Positions 36,371-45,895 are shown, numbered from the stretch's first letter. The stretch: DNA of 64,000 bases from Agarilytica rhodophyticola (GCF_002157225.2 NZ_CP020038.1:248001-312000), one strand, 5' to 3'. Program-made: numbers and translations. The notes: generated by a model not told the origin, from the letters alone.

Positions 36371-37249
36371 CTATGCTAGTAGACAGTGTATACGCGTGAG
36401 TAACTCATTCGGAGGTGTTGTTCTTGGGTCATTAAGATACTCTTCAAATGGGGGAAAATCTGCAGCTTCATATCCACTTGCCGGGAGCCATTTGCCGAAC
36501 AGCCAGTCGTAGGGTTTTTCTAACTCGGCATAGGAACCCTTAAAGACTAAGCGTGCGCATCTACCCGACGGTATCGTGTAGTATTTGGGCGCATCCTCTT
36601 CATCGAGCTGTGGGCTTTTAGGGACACTCAATCCGGCTATTGACCGTAAATCTTCTTTTTCAATAGACTTTGGGTCATGATAATAAATACCGATTGAGCG
36701 TGTATTCTGGTTAAACAAGTTATGGCTGCAGGCGTAGTGAGCTATACGCTCAAATTCTTTTCCAATTTCCATATAATCGCCGACATGTTCGTAACCGATT
36801 AAATTGATTTCATTGTTTGTTATTACTTCGACGTCGTACATAGCAACGGTCTCCGTTTCTGTTTCTGGGAGTATTGCAACAAATGGCTCAAGCCTTATTT
36901 TGGAAAGGTGGCGGCTTTGACGATATTCACTCGGTGTTTCACCAAACTGTTTGGTGAATGCTCGGCTGAAGGCTTCAAGGCTGCCATAAGCAACATTTCG
37001 TGCAATGGTTTGGAGAGATAGTTGAGTACGAATGAGCTCCGAAGCTGCGTGCTGTAGGCGTAAACGCCTGACGGTAACGTTTACTGGCTCCTGTGCTATC
37101 TCGCGGTAAATGCGATGAAAGTGGTAGGGTGACATAGTTGCCACATCTGCCAAGCGATTGACATCCAGGTCGCCATCAAGATGACTGTATATATAGTCGA
37201 TCACGGCAGTAAGCCTTTTTCGATAACTCAGTCCGGTGCTCTTTTTCAT
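36371..37249 (-). CDS. AraC family regulator with GyrI-like effector domain
   Basis: Transcriptional regulator of 292 aa with the DNA-binding part first: DLDVNRLADVATMSPYHFHR and LSLQTIARNVAYGSLEAFSR form the two helix-turn-helix motifs (about 25-110). The C-terminal half (from about 135) is a GyrI/Bacterial_TF effector-binding domain (VITNNEINLIGYEHVGDYME; YYTIPSGRCARLVFKGSYAE; WLPASGYEAADFPPFEEYLN), which senses small molecules. This order resembles Rob and other AraC-GyrI fusions linked to drug or stress response. No target gene is adjacent. Confidence 0.9.
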   Translation of the reverse strand: MKKSTGLSYRKRLTAVIDYIYSHLDGDLDVNRLADVATMSPYHFHRIYREIAQEPVNVTVRRLRLQHAASELIRTQLSLQTIARNVAYGSLEAFSRAFTKQFGETPSEYRQSRHLSKIRLEPFVAILPETETETVAMYDVEVITNNEINLIGYEHVGDYMEIGKEFERIAHYACSHNLFNQNTRSIGIYYHDPKSIEKEDLRSIAGLSVPKSPQLDEEDAPKYYTIPSGRCARLVFKGSYAELEKPYDWLFGKWLPASGYEAADFPPFEEYLNDPRTTPPNELLTRIHCLLA

Positions 37250-37677
37250 ATCTCTACCTCTTTCGCCATAGTAGACCGCTCTATTTGATAATGTTTGTCA
37301 TTTTTGCCCATTCTAGCCTGTAATCACACAAAGGAAGAGTTGGCCATCCACGGGGAGGCTACGTCAAGAGATGCTCATAATGAGGGTTCAATAACGAGTC
37401 TAGTGGTTATTGCATTAGTTTTTTATTAAAGAAAAACTAAATTCGGCACATTTATAAATATAAAATTTAAATAACACCATATAGCAATTAGTGTGAACAA
37501 GCCCCAGATCACTTATAGTTCACGTTATCAATAGCTTTTGTATGATATTAAAATAAATGAAGAATTAAATATTAGGTTGGGTAGAAGAACTTAGAAAATA
37601 CAATTGATGACCGAAAATAGAAAATCATAATATTGATTTGTTAAAAGAAAAGTAAGCAATATCGTAATTCAGAATAT
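37250..37677. other. AT-rich intergenic region between araC-type and hcn genes
   Basis: About 430 bp very rich in A and T, downstream of hcnC and upstream of the AraC-type gene. It should hold the promoter of the latter. No gene or RNA is evident. Confidence 0.45.
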
Positions 37678-37709
37678 TAGAATAGACACTATTAATAGTG
37701 TCTATTCTA
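37678..37709 (-). terminator. 32-bp perfect palindrome after hcnC
   Basis: A perfect palindrome with 16-bp arms (arm TAGAATAGACACTATT) lies 17 bp past the hcnC stop. As RNA it makes a near loopless hairpin without a clear T tract. Best read as the operon terminator or an mRNA-stabilising structure, though a protein-binding site is possible. Confidence 0.5.
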
Positions 37710-37726
37710 GTTTGAACTAATAAAGT

Positions 37727-38995
37727 TTAAGCAATCTCCTTTTCGCCCAAATATTTCTTCGATAAATTCTTCCCACCTTTGTTGTCGAAGCGGCTGAGTA
37801 AGTAAGGTGTAATATCAACAGGAGGTGTATTGCCATGAACTACGTCGTAGAGTATTTGGCCAGTAATGGCGGATGTCACAATTCCTGTTCTAAAATGTCC
37901 ACATGCATTGAGATAACCTTCAACACCATCCACTGGCCCTAGAATAGGTAATTCGTCTGGTGTGCCAGGTCTTAAGCCAGCCCATGAACGCTTAATATTA
38001 GATGTTTTAAGGTAAGGGATGCATTTACTTGCACCTCGGCTGAGTGTTTGTAACTCTGGGAATGTACAATCTATATTAAAACCTTTTTCCTCGGTTGTAC
38101 TACCTATCAGAATTTCACCGTTATCTTTTTGAGCAATATAGCAGTCACTTGTGCTAATACAAGACTTCAAAATTTTTGGTAGCCGCTCTGACAATATAAT
38201 TTGGCCTTTAACAGGTGAAACTGGTATTTCATAACCTAGAGCCATCGATGTAATATCCGATGCCCAGGCACCGGCAGCATTAATTACCGTATTGCAATGC
38301 AAAGTATTGTTGTTGTCGAGCACTACGCCACTTATTTTATCTCCCTGTTTTATTACATCAGTAACAGTGGTTTGTAAAAAGGTATCTACACCATTACATT
38401 TTGCCACTTCTAGATAGGCTTGTTGAATAAGATAGGGGTTCACCTGATCATCATCTTTGAACATTAGAGCCCCGATATTATCAGGTGTAATGTAGGGCTC
38501 CTGCTTCAGTAGCTCTTCTTTATCTAGCCATTCCAATTGATGAGAAAGTTGAGGGATGCCTCTGGCGATTTCTTCAGCATATATTTTGTCGTATTTGTCA
38601 TACATGACAAACTTTAGCCCGGTTTTCTCATGCTTAAAATCTACGCCGTAATCACTTTTAAAATGTGGGTATAAATCATCAATTAGGTATTTACTTTTTA
38701 GCGCAAAGTTTAAAAAATGATCTGGCAGTTGATGGGCATTTTCTAAAGGTACTTCAGCTGAACTGTTTTCAGCCATTTTTTGAGAAAGTGTACGAAAAAA
38801 AATCACGCCACACCCTAAACCGACGGACTCACCTACCGCCCAAAGTCCTCCCGCTGAAGCTCTAGTTGCATTACCGGGCTTTTTATAGTCTACCAATGCT
38901 ACTGACAAGTCTTTATCTTTAGAAAGGTAATAAGCGACACATGAGCCAATAACGCCACCGCCAATAATAATAATGTCGTAATTTTTCTTAGTCAT
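37727..38995 (-). CDS. hcnC: hydrogen cyanide synthase subunit HcnC
   Basis: FAD-dependent amine oxidase subunit of the membrane-associated synthase that oxidises glycine to HCN and CO2. I chose the ATG at 38995, which has AGGAAG six bases upstream; the frame at 39022 starts without one. The product is 422 aa, near the size of Pseudomonas HcnC, and opens with the dinucleotide fold YDIIIIGGGVIGSCVAYYLS. It keeps the stretch RASAGGLWAVGESVGLGCGV and the later STSDCYIAQKDNGEILIGST, which I recall from HcnC. Its start overlaps the hcnB stop by 8 bp. Related DadA-type oxidases (octopine, hydroxyproline) are alternatives, less likely. Confidence 0.85.
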   Translation of the reverse strand: MTKKNYDIIIIGGGVIGSCVAYYLSKDKDLSVALVDYKKPGNATRASAGGLWAVGESVGLGCGVIFFRTLSQKMAENSSAEVPLENAHQLPDHFLNFALKSKYLIDDLYPHFKSDYGVDFKHEKTGLKFVMYDKYDKIYAEEIARGIPQLSHQLEWLDKEELLKQEPYITPDNIGALMFKDDDQVNPYLIQQAYLEVAKCNGVDTFLQTTVTDVIKQGDKISGVVLDNNNTLHCNTVINAAGAWASDITSMALGYEIPVSPVKGQIILSERLPKILKSCISTSDCYIAQKDNGEILIGSTTEEKGFNIDCTFPELQTLSRGASKCIPYLKTSNIKRSWAGLRPGTPDELPILGPVDGVEGYLNACGHFRTGIVTSAITGQILYDVVHGNTPPVDITPYLLSRFDNKGGKNLSKKYLGEKEIA

Positions 38996-40424
38996 GGGTT
39001 TCTTCCTGTTCAATAGTGGCACTAAATGGCAGAGGTACTAATGGAAAACGAGGTTTTAAGCGACCAATTTCGGTAGGTTTCTTTTGTAGGTTTTTTTTCA
39101 AATAATCGTAACAAAATGCGGAGCACATTTTGCCTTGGCAATCTCCCATACCTATACGAGTTTTCATCTTTAATGAGGTGCAATCTTTTACGCCATCGGC
39201 TAATGCCTTATCTACCGCCATTTTGTTCACATTTTCACAGCGGCAAATCGTAGTATCACTATTGGGCAACTGTAAAATACCCTCTTTAATGCTGGAAAAC
39301 TTATGAAAGGAAGATTGAAAAGTTTTATATCGCTTAATTTTCCCTTTTATTGTGCTTGAAAGCTCTGCAGCTTCTGATGTGAGCATTTTCCCCATATCTA
39401 CTAAGCAAGATATCGCGGCAAGTTTGCCGCTCTCAGCTGCTACTTGGGATCCGTAAAATCCGGTACTATCACCCGCAGCATAAATATTGGAAACGGAGGT
39501 TCGATAATTCTCATCCACAGCAGTTTGGTAACCGGTGAAAGGATTATTTCTATGCTCAAGTCCAAGAAGTTGTGTTAATTCTGTTCTTGGAATAAAACCA
39601 TACCCTGTTGCCAAACTATCGACGCTTATTGTTTTAGCTCTGCTTAAATCTGCATTCCACTGTTCATCATAAGGTGCCACTGTAACATCGTTAACCTTAT
39701 CATCGCCCTTGGCTTCCACAATGCCCCATCCGTAATGAAATGGTATTTTAGCCATTTTCAAAAATGCCATACAATGCAGGCCCTGCAACAGTAGCTTGGG
39801 ATTATGCATGAGCTTATAGGCTTCTTTCGCTAGGGTGCTAAAATGCCCAGCTTCGTAAACACCTAAAACCCTTACACCTGAAAGGTGTAACTGCTTTGCT
39901 GCGATAGGCAATAGGGGCCCCGTGCCTACTAATACAATGCTTTTTCCTGGCTTGAGTAGGCCGCTTTTCACTTGAAGTTGAGCACAACCAATGGTAATGA
40001 CACCCGGTAATGTCCAGCCTGGGAATTGAACAGCTCTTTCGTAACAACCCGTTGCTACTATCAGCCTTTTATAGTTCAGCTCGCAAAAGCCATTGCGGGT
40101 AAGCAAACCAAGTTCATTATGTTTTTGCAGTGGGCCTAATACTTGTGTTTGATTGTATAAATTAATGTAGTCTTGATACTGTTTATATAGTGCTTGAAAT
40201 TGATAAATTTTGTCGTGTGTTGTTTTCTCTAAATGTTGATAGTTGATATTTGATTGCCGCGGTGCACCTCGATAAACGACGCCACCAAGTTTTGGGTTTT
40301 CATCCACAATAGCAGAGCTAACCCCTCTTCTTGCTAGTTGAATAGCAGCATTTAATCCAGCAGAGCCTCCGCCGACAATAACAACTTCTTCCTTAACTCT
40401 TCTAACATAAGCATTGTTCGACAT
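38988..40424 (-). CDS. hcnB: hydrogen cyanide synthase subunit HcnB
   Basis: FAD/NAD(P)-type subunit of cyanide synthase, 478 aa. The start is set at the ATG at 40424, with GGAG six bases upstream; the ATG at 40436 has none. The N-terminal fold is VVIVGGGSAGLNAAIQLARR, with a second GxGxxG-like VLVGTGPLLPIAAKQL-type segment and the ATD-like YAAGDSTGF. The C-terminal region carries four Cys (CRCENV, then CTS and GDCQGKMCS), a BFD-like iron-sulfur site. Its start overlaps the hcnA stop by 23 bp and its stop overlaps hcnC. Homologous opine and hydroxyproline oxidases share this layout, so identity rests largely on HcnC. Confidence 0.83.
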   Translation of the reverse strand: MSNNAYVRRVKEEVVIVGGGSAGLNAAIQLARRGVSSAIVDENPKLGGVVYRGAPRQSNINYQHLEKTTHDKIYQFQALYKQYQDYINLYNQTQVLGPLQKHNELGLLTRNGFCELNYKRLIVATGCYERAVQFPGWTLPGVITIGCAQLQVKSGLLKPGKSIVLVGTGPLLPIAAKQLHLSGVRVLGVYEAGHFSTLAKEAYKLMHNPKLLLQGLHCMAFLKMAKIPFHYGWGIVEAKGDDKVNDVTVAPYDEQWNADLSRAKTISVDSLATGYGFIPRTELTQLLGLEHRNNPFTGYQTAVDENYRTSVSNIYAAGDSTGFYGSQVAAESGKLAAISCLVDMGKMLTSEAAELSSTIKGKIKRYKTFQSSFHKFSSIKEGILQLPNSDTTICRCENVNKMAVDKALADGVKDCTSLKMKTRIGMGDCQGKMCSAFCYDYLKKNLQKKPTEIGRLKPRFPLVPLPFSATIEQEETHD

Positions 40425-40725
40425 CTTTCTCTCCATTATAAATACGGTTGTATTGCGTCTTTATTTCCATATCCCTTTCAACAATGGTTTGGCATGCTCT
40501 TTGTTTTGCTGTTCCATTGATACTTACCAGACAACAAAAACAGACTCCCATACCGCAGTAAGCTCCGGTATTTTTTTTGTGATCATTCGTATGAATTGTT
40601 TGGATGTTGTGAGACATCAAAGTGGATAAGACAGTTTCTCCCTTTGCCGCTTTGTATTCTTCTCCGTTGATACTAACATTGACATATTCATCGTCTATTG
40701 GATAAATATCGTGAACTCTGGCCAT
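40402..40725 (-). CDS. hcnA: hydrogen cyanide synthase subunit HcnA
   Basis: Small 2Fe-2S ferredoxin-like subunit that carries electrons in cyanide synthase. With the ATG at 40725 the product is 107 aa, close to Pseudomonas HcnA (about 104). The longer frame from 40797 adds 24 residues without family support. The cluster ligands are Cys57, Cys62, Cys65 and Cys78 (CGMGVCFCC, spacing 4-2-12). The segment YVNVSINGEEYKAAKGETVL is the usual beta-grasp start. It is the first gene of the hcnABC operon. The ribosome site is weak. Confidence 0.83.
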   Translation of the reverse strand: MARVHDIYPIDDEYVNVSINGEEYKAAKGETVLSTLMSHNIQTIHTNDHKKNTGAYCGMGVCFCCLVSINGTAKQRACQTIVERDMEIKTQYNRIYNGEKDVEQCLC

Positions 40726-41887
40726 ATTGCTATGATCTCTATTTTTTGTATAACAGTGAGTGTTGGTTTTTATTATTAGATGCCGAGTTTTAATCAAATT
40801 TTCAATTAAATCTCCCTGGATACCAAGTTAAGTTAACTTTACTTTATTATCTCAACCCGCTTTAAAAAATATTGACCAAATACGACGAGCGTGAATCTAG
40901 CTAAAAGTGAAAAAAAAATTATCACAAAAGAATATTGTCTAAAGCCTGTTGATAGTAATTTATGTTAATAAGTGTTAAATATTTATTTGATTAACTATTA
41001 TTGCTGAGCAATATATATCAGCGCTAATGTATGGTTATGGTATTTTCCTTTCTCCCTATCAGGTTATTCCGCGCAGTTTTACATGATGAAAAACCCTTTT
41101 ATTGATGTTAAACAAATGCCAATATGATGATTGGTAAATTTTTTACTATGTTGCAATAGGTGTTATTTATATTATTTTCACGACAAAATTGGTGGGTGAA
41201 ATATAACCGCTTCAGTTAGAGAACTTAGTTGTTTGATGCTATAGATGGCTAATTGTTATAAATTGCGTCTAAACCAAGGGTATTAAATAGAGCATGTAAT
41301 GATCGATATAGCCATCCCCAAGAACCTTACCAGTACACCACCCTCCAAAAATTATCCTCGTAAGAGTAAAACTGAAGAATATTGTGTCAATTTGAATGTT
41401 TAGGCGTGAAGGTAAGAGATTAAGTATCAAAAATTGTATATTTTTTAATACTCTTTTGCGAAAAGAACAAGTATTGTATAGACACTCTAGTAATATTGTG
41501 AATATAGATTTTTTGAAATGAAGCACAAAAAACGGCTTTTAATGTCTATTAAGAATAACTCAATTTTTTAATATTTCTTTAAATTACAAACACCTATCCT
41601 ACATACATTTCCATTGTTTCTTGGACGCTTTTTTCTTTGAAAAAGGTATTGTTATACTTGAATCAAATGAAGCTAATAAATCGATTAAGAACGAATTTTT
41701 AGTAGGGCTATATTCGTCTAGTCGTAAAGTCATAAGTTGTAATTTAGATATTGAACGAACGATATCATCGTTCTTTTCAGCTGGTCTATCAAAAATTTTA
41801 TGCCGTATATATGAGAGTGCGAATGTAAGCAATAAATAACTATAAATGTAAGTCATAAACTAAGTTACAACAGTAAGAGGTTGTTAT
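40726..41887. other. intergenic region between hcnA and the oxidase-side genes
   Basis: About 1.16 kb, strongly AT-rich, between divergent transcripts. Two short overlapping frames (41269-41526 minus; 41599-41856 minus with 41621-41839 plus) lack ribosome sites and family signals. An FNR/ANR-like site at 41102-41115 is the only regulatory candidate I see. Confidence 0.5.
41102..41115. promoter_or_regulatory. FNR/ANR-like site, weak candidate
   Basis: TTGATgttaAACAA matches the FNR/ANR palindrome TTGATnnnnATCAA at nine of ten fixed bases. Pseudomonas hcn operons depend on ANR. The site is 377 bp from the hcnA start, farther than usual, so a long leader would be needed. Confidence 0.3.
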
Positions 41888-42442
41888 ATGAAACGTCATT
41901 ACTATATTAGCGACGATCTTAAAGATTTAGAGTCAGTAGAAGTTGAGCTTGAAAACTCGGGTGTTGATACGGAGCAGATTCATGTACTAAGTGAAGATGA
42001 TGCCTACCTAGAAACTCATCATCTTCATGCGGTAGATTCAATATCTAAGAAAGATGTTATTCGTTCGGGTATTTTTGGCCTCATAATAGGTATTGTTGGT
42101 GCAGTTATTATTTTCTCTATTTCTTATCAGACAGGTATTAGTGAAGAATATACTTGGGCTCCTGCTCTGTTTTTGTCTATTGCTTTTTTGGGGTTTTGCA
42201 CTTGGGAAGGCGGTTTATGGGGAATTCAAAAACCCAACCGTGAGCTCGCGAGGTTTCAAGATGCTATAAAAAGTGGTAGTCATGTATTTTTTGTTGATAT
42301 CAAAGATGATCAAGAATCTATAGTCAATCGAGTTATTCAAACCCACCCCAATTTAAAGTTAGCGGGCTCAGGAAATGGCTCTCCCGGTTGGGTTGTAGGA
42401 ACTCAGAGGCGTTTTAATAAGTTTATGACATGGGCGCCATAG
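41888..42442 (+). CDS. membrane protein of unknown function upstream of the oxidase operon
   Basis: A 184-aa protein with an N-terminal soluble alpha-beta part (KRHYYISDDLKDLESVEVEL; DTEQIHVLSEDDAYLETHHL) like a small flavodoxin or DUF1269-type fold. Two hydrophobic segments follow (about 63-80 and 92-112), then a soluble tail (FFVDIKDDQESIVNRVIQTH). I recognise the general shape from proteins annotated as stress or magnesium-transport related, without confidence. An AAGAGG ribosome site precedes the ATG. It lies 234 bp before coxB on the same strand and is likely expressed separately. Confidence 0.7.
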   Translation: MKRHYYISDDLKDLESVEVELENSGVDTEQIHVLSEDDAYLETHHLHAVDSISKKDVIRSGIFGLIIGIVGAVIIFSISYQTGISEEYTWAPALFLSIAFLGFCTWEGGLWGIQKPNRELARFQDAIKSGSHVFFVDIKDDQESIVNRVIQTHPNLKLAGSGNGSPGWVVGTQRRFNKFMTWAP

Positions 42443-42676
42443 TAATATTGTGTTTATTAACGGTTGTTAAAGATTTTGAGTTACCTTGAATTTAACTAAT
42501 ATAAACAGCCTTGAGCGTAGTTAATATGAACACTCTTCAAAGGAATTAATGTCAATATTCATGGACGAAATAAAGATAATAATAAGTAGTTGATCTCGAT
42601 ATAGCTAGATAATCCAAGTTTTCTATACAAGCATCTTTTTGTATACACCTTTTTATACGCGCTAAGGAACATAATA

Positions 42677-44029
42677 ATGAAACTAGCGATTGTATTGGTG
42701 GCATTAGTCATAGGCTCACTTATTTTTCACTTTATGAGTCCATGGTGGTTTACGCCTATTGCATCAAATTGGCATAACATTGACCTGACTATTAATATTA
42801 CTTTCTGGGTTACCGGCATTGTTTTCGTCGCAGTGAACCTATTTCTTGCCTATGTAGTCTATCGCTACCGCTACGATAAAAATAAACGATCACTTTATCA
42901 GCCCGAAAATAAGAAGTTAGAAGGCTGGCTTACTGTAATAACTGCGCTTGGTGTTGCCGCTATGCTTGCTCCCGGTTTAATTGTCTGGGGTGATTTTGTT
43001 ACAGTGCCAGATAATGCTGATGAAATAGAAGTGGTTGGCCAACAGTGGCAATGGGGATACAGATTTCCGGGAGGAGATAAACAGCTTGGGAAAACGGCTG
43101 CACGTTTTATTTCTGAGGAAAACCCTTTTGGTTTAGATCCTACGGACGAAGCTGGACAGGATGATATTATTGTTGATAGTAATGAAATTCATCTGCCCAT
43201 TAATAGGCCGGTAAAGGTCTTACTTCGATCTAAAGATGTCTTACATAATTTTGCTGTACCGCAGTTTAGAGTCAAAATGGATCTTGTCCCAGGAACAGTT
43301 TCTTATTTATGGTTTGAGCCTACCCGTGTTGGCAAGTTTGATATTCTATGTATGGAGCTGTGTGGCATTGCCCATCATGCAATGCGTGGCAAAGTTATTG
43401 TCGATAGCGAGCAAGACTTTAACGACTGGCTTAATTTGCAGCCCACATTTGCTCAAACACAACATGGTGCTAAAGGTGATCCTATTGCCGGACAAGCACT
43501 CTATGCTGTATGTAGTTCCTGCCATGGCCAACAAGGTGAGGGTAATGTTGCATTACATGCACCGAATTTAAATGGTCAGTTTTCCTGGTATCTCACTCGA
43601 CAACTCCAATACTACAAGCAAGGAGTTCGTGGCACCCATAAAGACGATAGCTTCGGTCAGCAGATGGCTGCCATGGCAGCTGTTTTACAAGATGATAAGG
43701 CGATTAAAGATGTAGTCGCATATATTAATACTTTTCCTAAGCAAGAGCATGTTGCCACAATTGAAGGCAATCCAGAAAAAGGTCGCTCGCTTTACGTAAC
43801 TTGTGGTGCTTGTCACGGCAAGAAAGGTGAAGGTAAGTTTTCGTTAAATGCGCCTCGTTTAGCGGGCGTACAGGACTGGTATATCAAGCAGCAGTTAAAT
43901 AATTTTAAATTGGGCTATAGGGGCAGCCATGAGCAAGATAATTACGGTGCTCAAATGATTCTAATGGCAAAAATGTTAAGTAGTGAAAAAGCCATGGATG
44001 ACCTAGTTTCATATCTTAATACATTGTAG
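42677..44029 (+). CDS. coxB: cytochrome c oxidase subunit II with two fused cytochrome c domains
   Basis: Electron-entry subunit of a heme-copper oxidase, 450 aa. Two membrane helices (about 5-22 and 38-61), and probably a third (about 85-105), precede the periplasmic cupredoxin. The CuA ligands are His190, Cys225, Glu227, Cys229, His233 and Met236 (CMELCGIAHHAM), all present. Two class I cytochrome c domains follow, with CSSCH (279-283) and CGACH (376-380). Fusion of one cytochrome c is common in caa3 oxidases; two in tandem is less so and would let the enzyme take electrons from membrane donors without a soluble carrier. It opens the operon. Confidence 0.93.
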   Translation: MKLAIVLVALVIGSLIFHFMSPWWFTPIASNWHNIDLTINITFWVTGIVFVAVNLFLAYVVYRYRYDKNKRSLYQPENKKLEGWLTVITALGVAAMLAPGLIVWGDFVTVPDNADEIEVVGQQWQWGYRFPGGDKQLGKTAARFISEENPFGLDPTDEAGQDDIIVDSNEIHLPINRPVKVLLRSKDVLHNFAVPQFRVKMDLVPGTVSYLWFEPTRVGKFDILCMELCGIAHHAMRGKVIVDSEQDFNDWLNLQPTFAQTQHGAKGDPIAGQALYAVCSSCHGQQGEGNVALHAPNLNGQFSWYLTRQLQYYKQGVRGTHKDDSFGQQMAAMAAVLQDDKAIKDVVAYINTFPKQEHVATIEGNPEKGRSLYVTCGACHGKKGEGKFSLNAPRLAGVQDWYIKQQLNNFKLGYRGSHEQDNYGAQMILMAKMLSSEKAMDDLVSYLNTL

Positions 44030-44125
44030 AAATAAAAACTTTATATTAATACTAGTTTAATCGCTCTTATTTACTCTCAAAATTGCTAACCATAAATTCG
44101 CTTAGCTACATATCGAGGATCACTT

Positions 44126-45880
44126 ATGGCATATATTGCAATCGCTGATCAAGTAGAAGAGCTACACGACCCGAAAAGCTTTATTACTAAGTATATTTGG
44201 AGTCAAGATCATAAAGTCATTGCCATTCAATATGGCACTACGGCTGTATTTGTGGGCCTTGTGGCGCTTGTGCTTTCGGGGTTAATGCGCTTACAACTAG
44301 GTTTTCCTGATACATTTGATTTTATAAATCCTAATGCTTATTTACAGTTTGTGACCATGCATGGGATGATAATGGTTATTTATTTATTAACAGCGCTGCT
44401 ACTCGGAGGATTTGGTAATTATCTAATTCCACTGATGATTGGTGCCAGGGATATGGTTTTCCCTTTTCTTAATATGCTCAGTTACTGGACATATTTATTG
44501 GCTGTTATTATTTTAATGGCGAGTTTCTTCGTGCCTGGTGGCCCCACAGGTGCAGGCTGGACACTATATCCGCCTCAAGCAATCTTGGAGGGTACTCCTG
44601 GAGATGACGCTGGTATTATTTTAATGCTTGTGTCGCTAGCGGTATTTATTGTTGCATTTACGATGGGGGGCTTAAATTATGTCACCACCATCTTACAGGC
44701 GCGAACGCGAGGTATGACTCTAATGCGTATGCCTCTGTCAATATGGGGGATTTTTGTCGCTACAATACTTGGCCTACTCGCTTTTCCCGCGTTGCTGGTT
44801 TCGGCAATCATGATGTTAATCGACAAAGTATTAGCCACCAGCTTCTTTATGCCTGCCATTGTCTCTCTAGGAGAACAAATGGATTACAACGGTGGTAGTC
44901 CGATTCTTTTCCAGCATCTGTTTTGGTTCTTTGGGCATCCGGAAGTCTATATTGTTGCCCTGCCAGCCTTTGGTATGGTATCCGACGTTTTATCTGTACA
45001 TGCGCGCAAAAGTATTTTTGGCTATAGGATGATGGTGTGGGCAATTGTCATTATCGGTGGTCTAAGTTTTATTGTTTGGGCTCACCATATGTATGTTAGT
45101 GGTATGAACCCTGTTTTTGGTTTTTTCTTTGCTACCACTACATTAATTATTGCTGTGCCCACAGCCATAAAAGTCTATAACTGGGTGTTGACCTTATGGC
45201 GAGGCAATATTCAAATGACGGTGCCGATGCTATTTTCCATAGGGTTTATTTTTACTTTCACCCATGGAGGCCTAACCGGCTTATTTTTGGGTAATGTTGT
45301 TATTGACTTACCATTATCTGATACTTATTTCGTGGTTGCTCACTTTCATATGGTGATGGGAGTGTCGCCTATCATGGTTTTATTCGCCGCTATTTATCAT
45401 TGGTTTCCTTTGGCATCGGGTAAGATGTTCAATGTAACATTAGGGAAATTACATTTTTGGATTACATTCCTGGGCACCTATGCTGTTTACCTGCCTATGC
45501 ACTATTTAGGCTTTCTTGGGGTGCCTCGCCGCTATTATGCAATGGGTACCACAGATTTCATCCCTGAATCTGCACAATCTCTTAATGCTGGTATTACTAT
45601 TGCTGCGATTATTGTTGGCTTTGCTCAGCTGTTTTTTATTATAAATATTATAGTAAGCCTAAGAAGTAGTAAAAAATCTGAAAAAAATCCATGGAAGGCC
45701 GCATCTTTAGAGTGGCAGACACCAGAGATGCCACCAAAACATGGTAACTGGGGAAAACAGTTGCCTGAATGTCATCGCTGGGCATACGACTACGCTGTGC
45801 CAGGGGAAGAATCCGATTTTATTTCTCAAGATACTAGCTTGGAAAAAACTAAAGGTAACCCCGAAGGTGAAAATTTATAA
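44126..45880 (+). CDS. coxA: cytochrome c oxidase subunit I, A1 type
   Basis: Catalytic subunit with low-spin heme and the heme-CuB site, 584 aa and about twelve membrane helices. Motifs identify a proton-pumping A1-type enzyme. WFFGHPEVYIVALPAFGM carries the D-channel Glu and the cross-linked Tyr, IGARDMVFPFLNM has the D-channel entry Asp, and AVPTAIKVYNW has the K-channel Lys. The heme ligands are in HGMIMV (helix II), HHMYVSG (CuB) and VVAHFHMVMG (helix X). The C-terminal ~60 residues are hydrophilic. It follows coxB by 96 bp. Whether this enzyme tolerates cyanide cannot be told from motifs, which are canonical. Confidence 0.96.
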   Translation: MAYIAIADQVEELHDPKSFITKYIWSQDHKVIAIQYGTTAVFVGLVALVLSGLMRLQLGFPDTFDFINPNAYLQFVTMHGMIMVIYLLTALLLGGFGNYLIPLMIGARDMVFPFLNMLSYWTYLLAVIILMASFFVPGGPTGAGWTLYPPQAILEGTPGDDAGIILMLVSLAVFIVAFTMGGLNYVTTILQARTRGMTLMRMPLSIWGIFVATILGLLAFPALLVSAIMMLIDKVLATSFFMPAIVSLGEQMDYNGGSPILFQHLFWFFGHPEVYIVALPAFGMVSDVLSVHARKSIFGYRMMVWAIVIIGGLSFIVWAHHMYVSGMNPVFGFFFATTTLIIAVPTAIKVYNWVLTLWRGNIQMTVPMLFSIGFIFTFTHGGLTGLFLGNVVIDLPLSDTYFVVAHFHMVMGVSPIMVLFAAIYHWFPLASGKMFNVTLGKLHFWITFLGTYAVYLPMHYLGFLGVPRRYYAMGTTDFIPESAQSLNAGITIAAIIVGFAQLFFIINIIVSLRSSKKSEKNPWKAASLEWQTPEMPPKHGNWGKQLPECHRWAYDYAVPGEESDFISQDTSLEKTKGNPEGENL

Positions 45881-45895
45881 AGGGTATAAATTATT

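Noticed and set aside
41269-41526. Minus-strand frame of 85 codons in the hcn-cox intergenic region
   Set aside because: No Shine-Dalgarno sequence before the start and no recognisable family.
41599-41856. Overlapping frames on both strands in the same intergenic region
   Set aside because: Neither strand has a ribosome site or known domain, and the two overlap almost fully.
42590-42603. FNR-like TTGAT half site before coxB
   Set aside because: Only one half matches well (TTGATctcgATATA); too weak to call.
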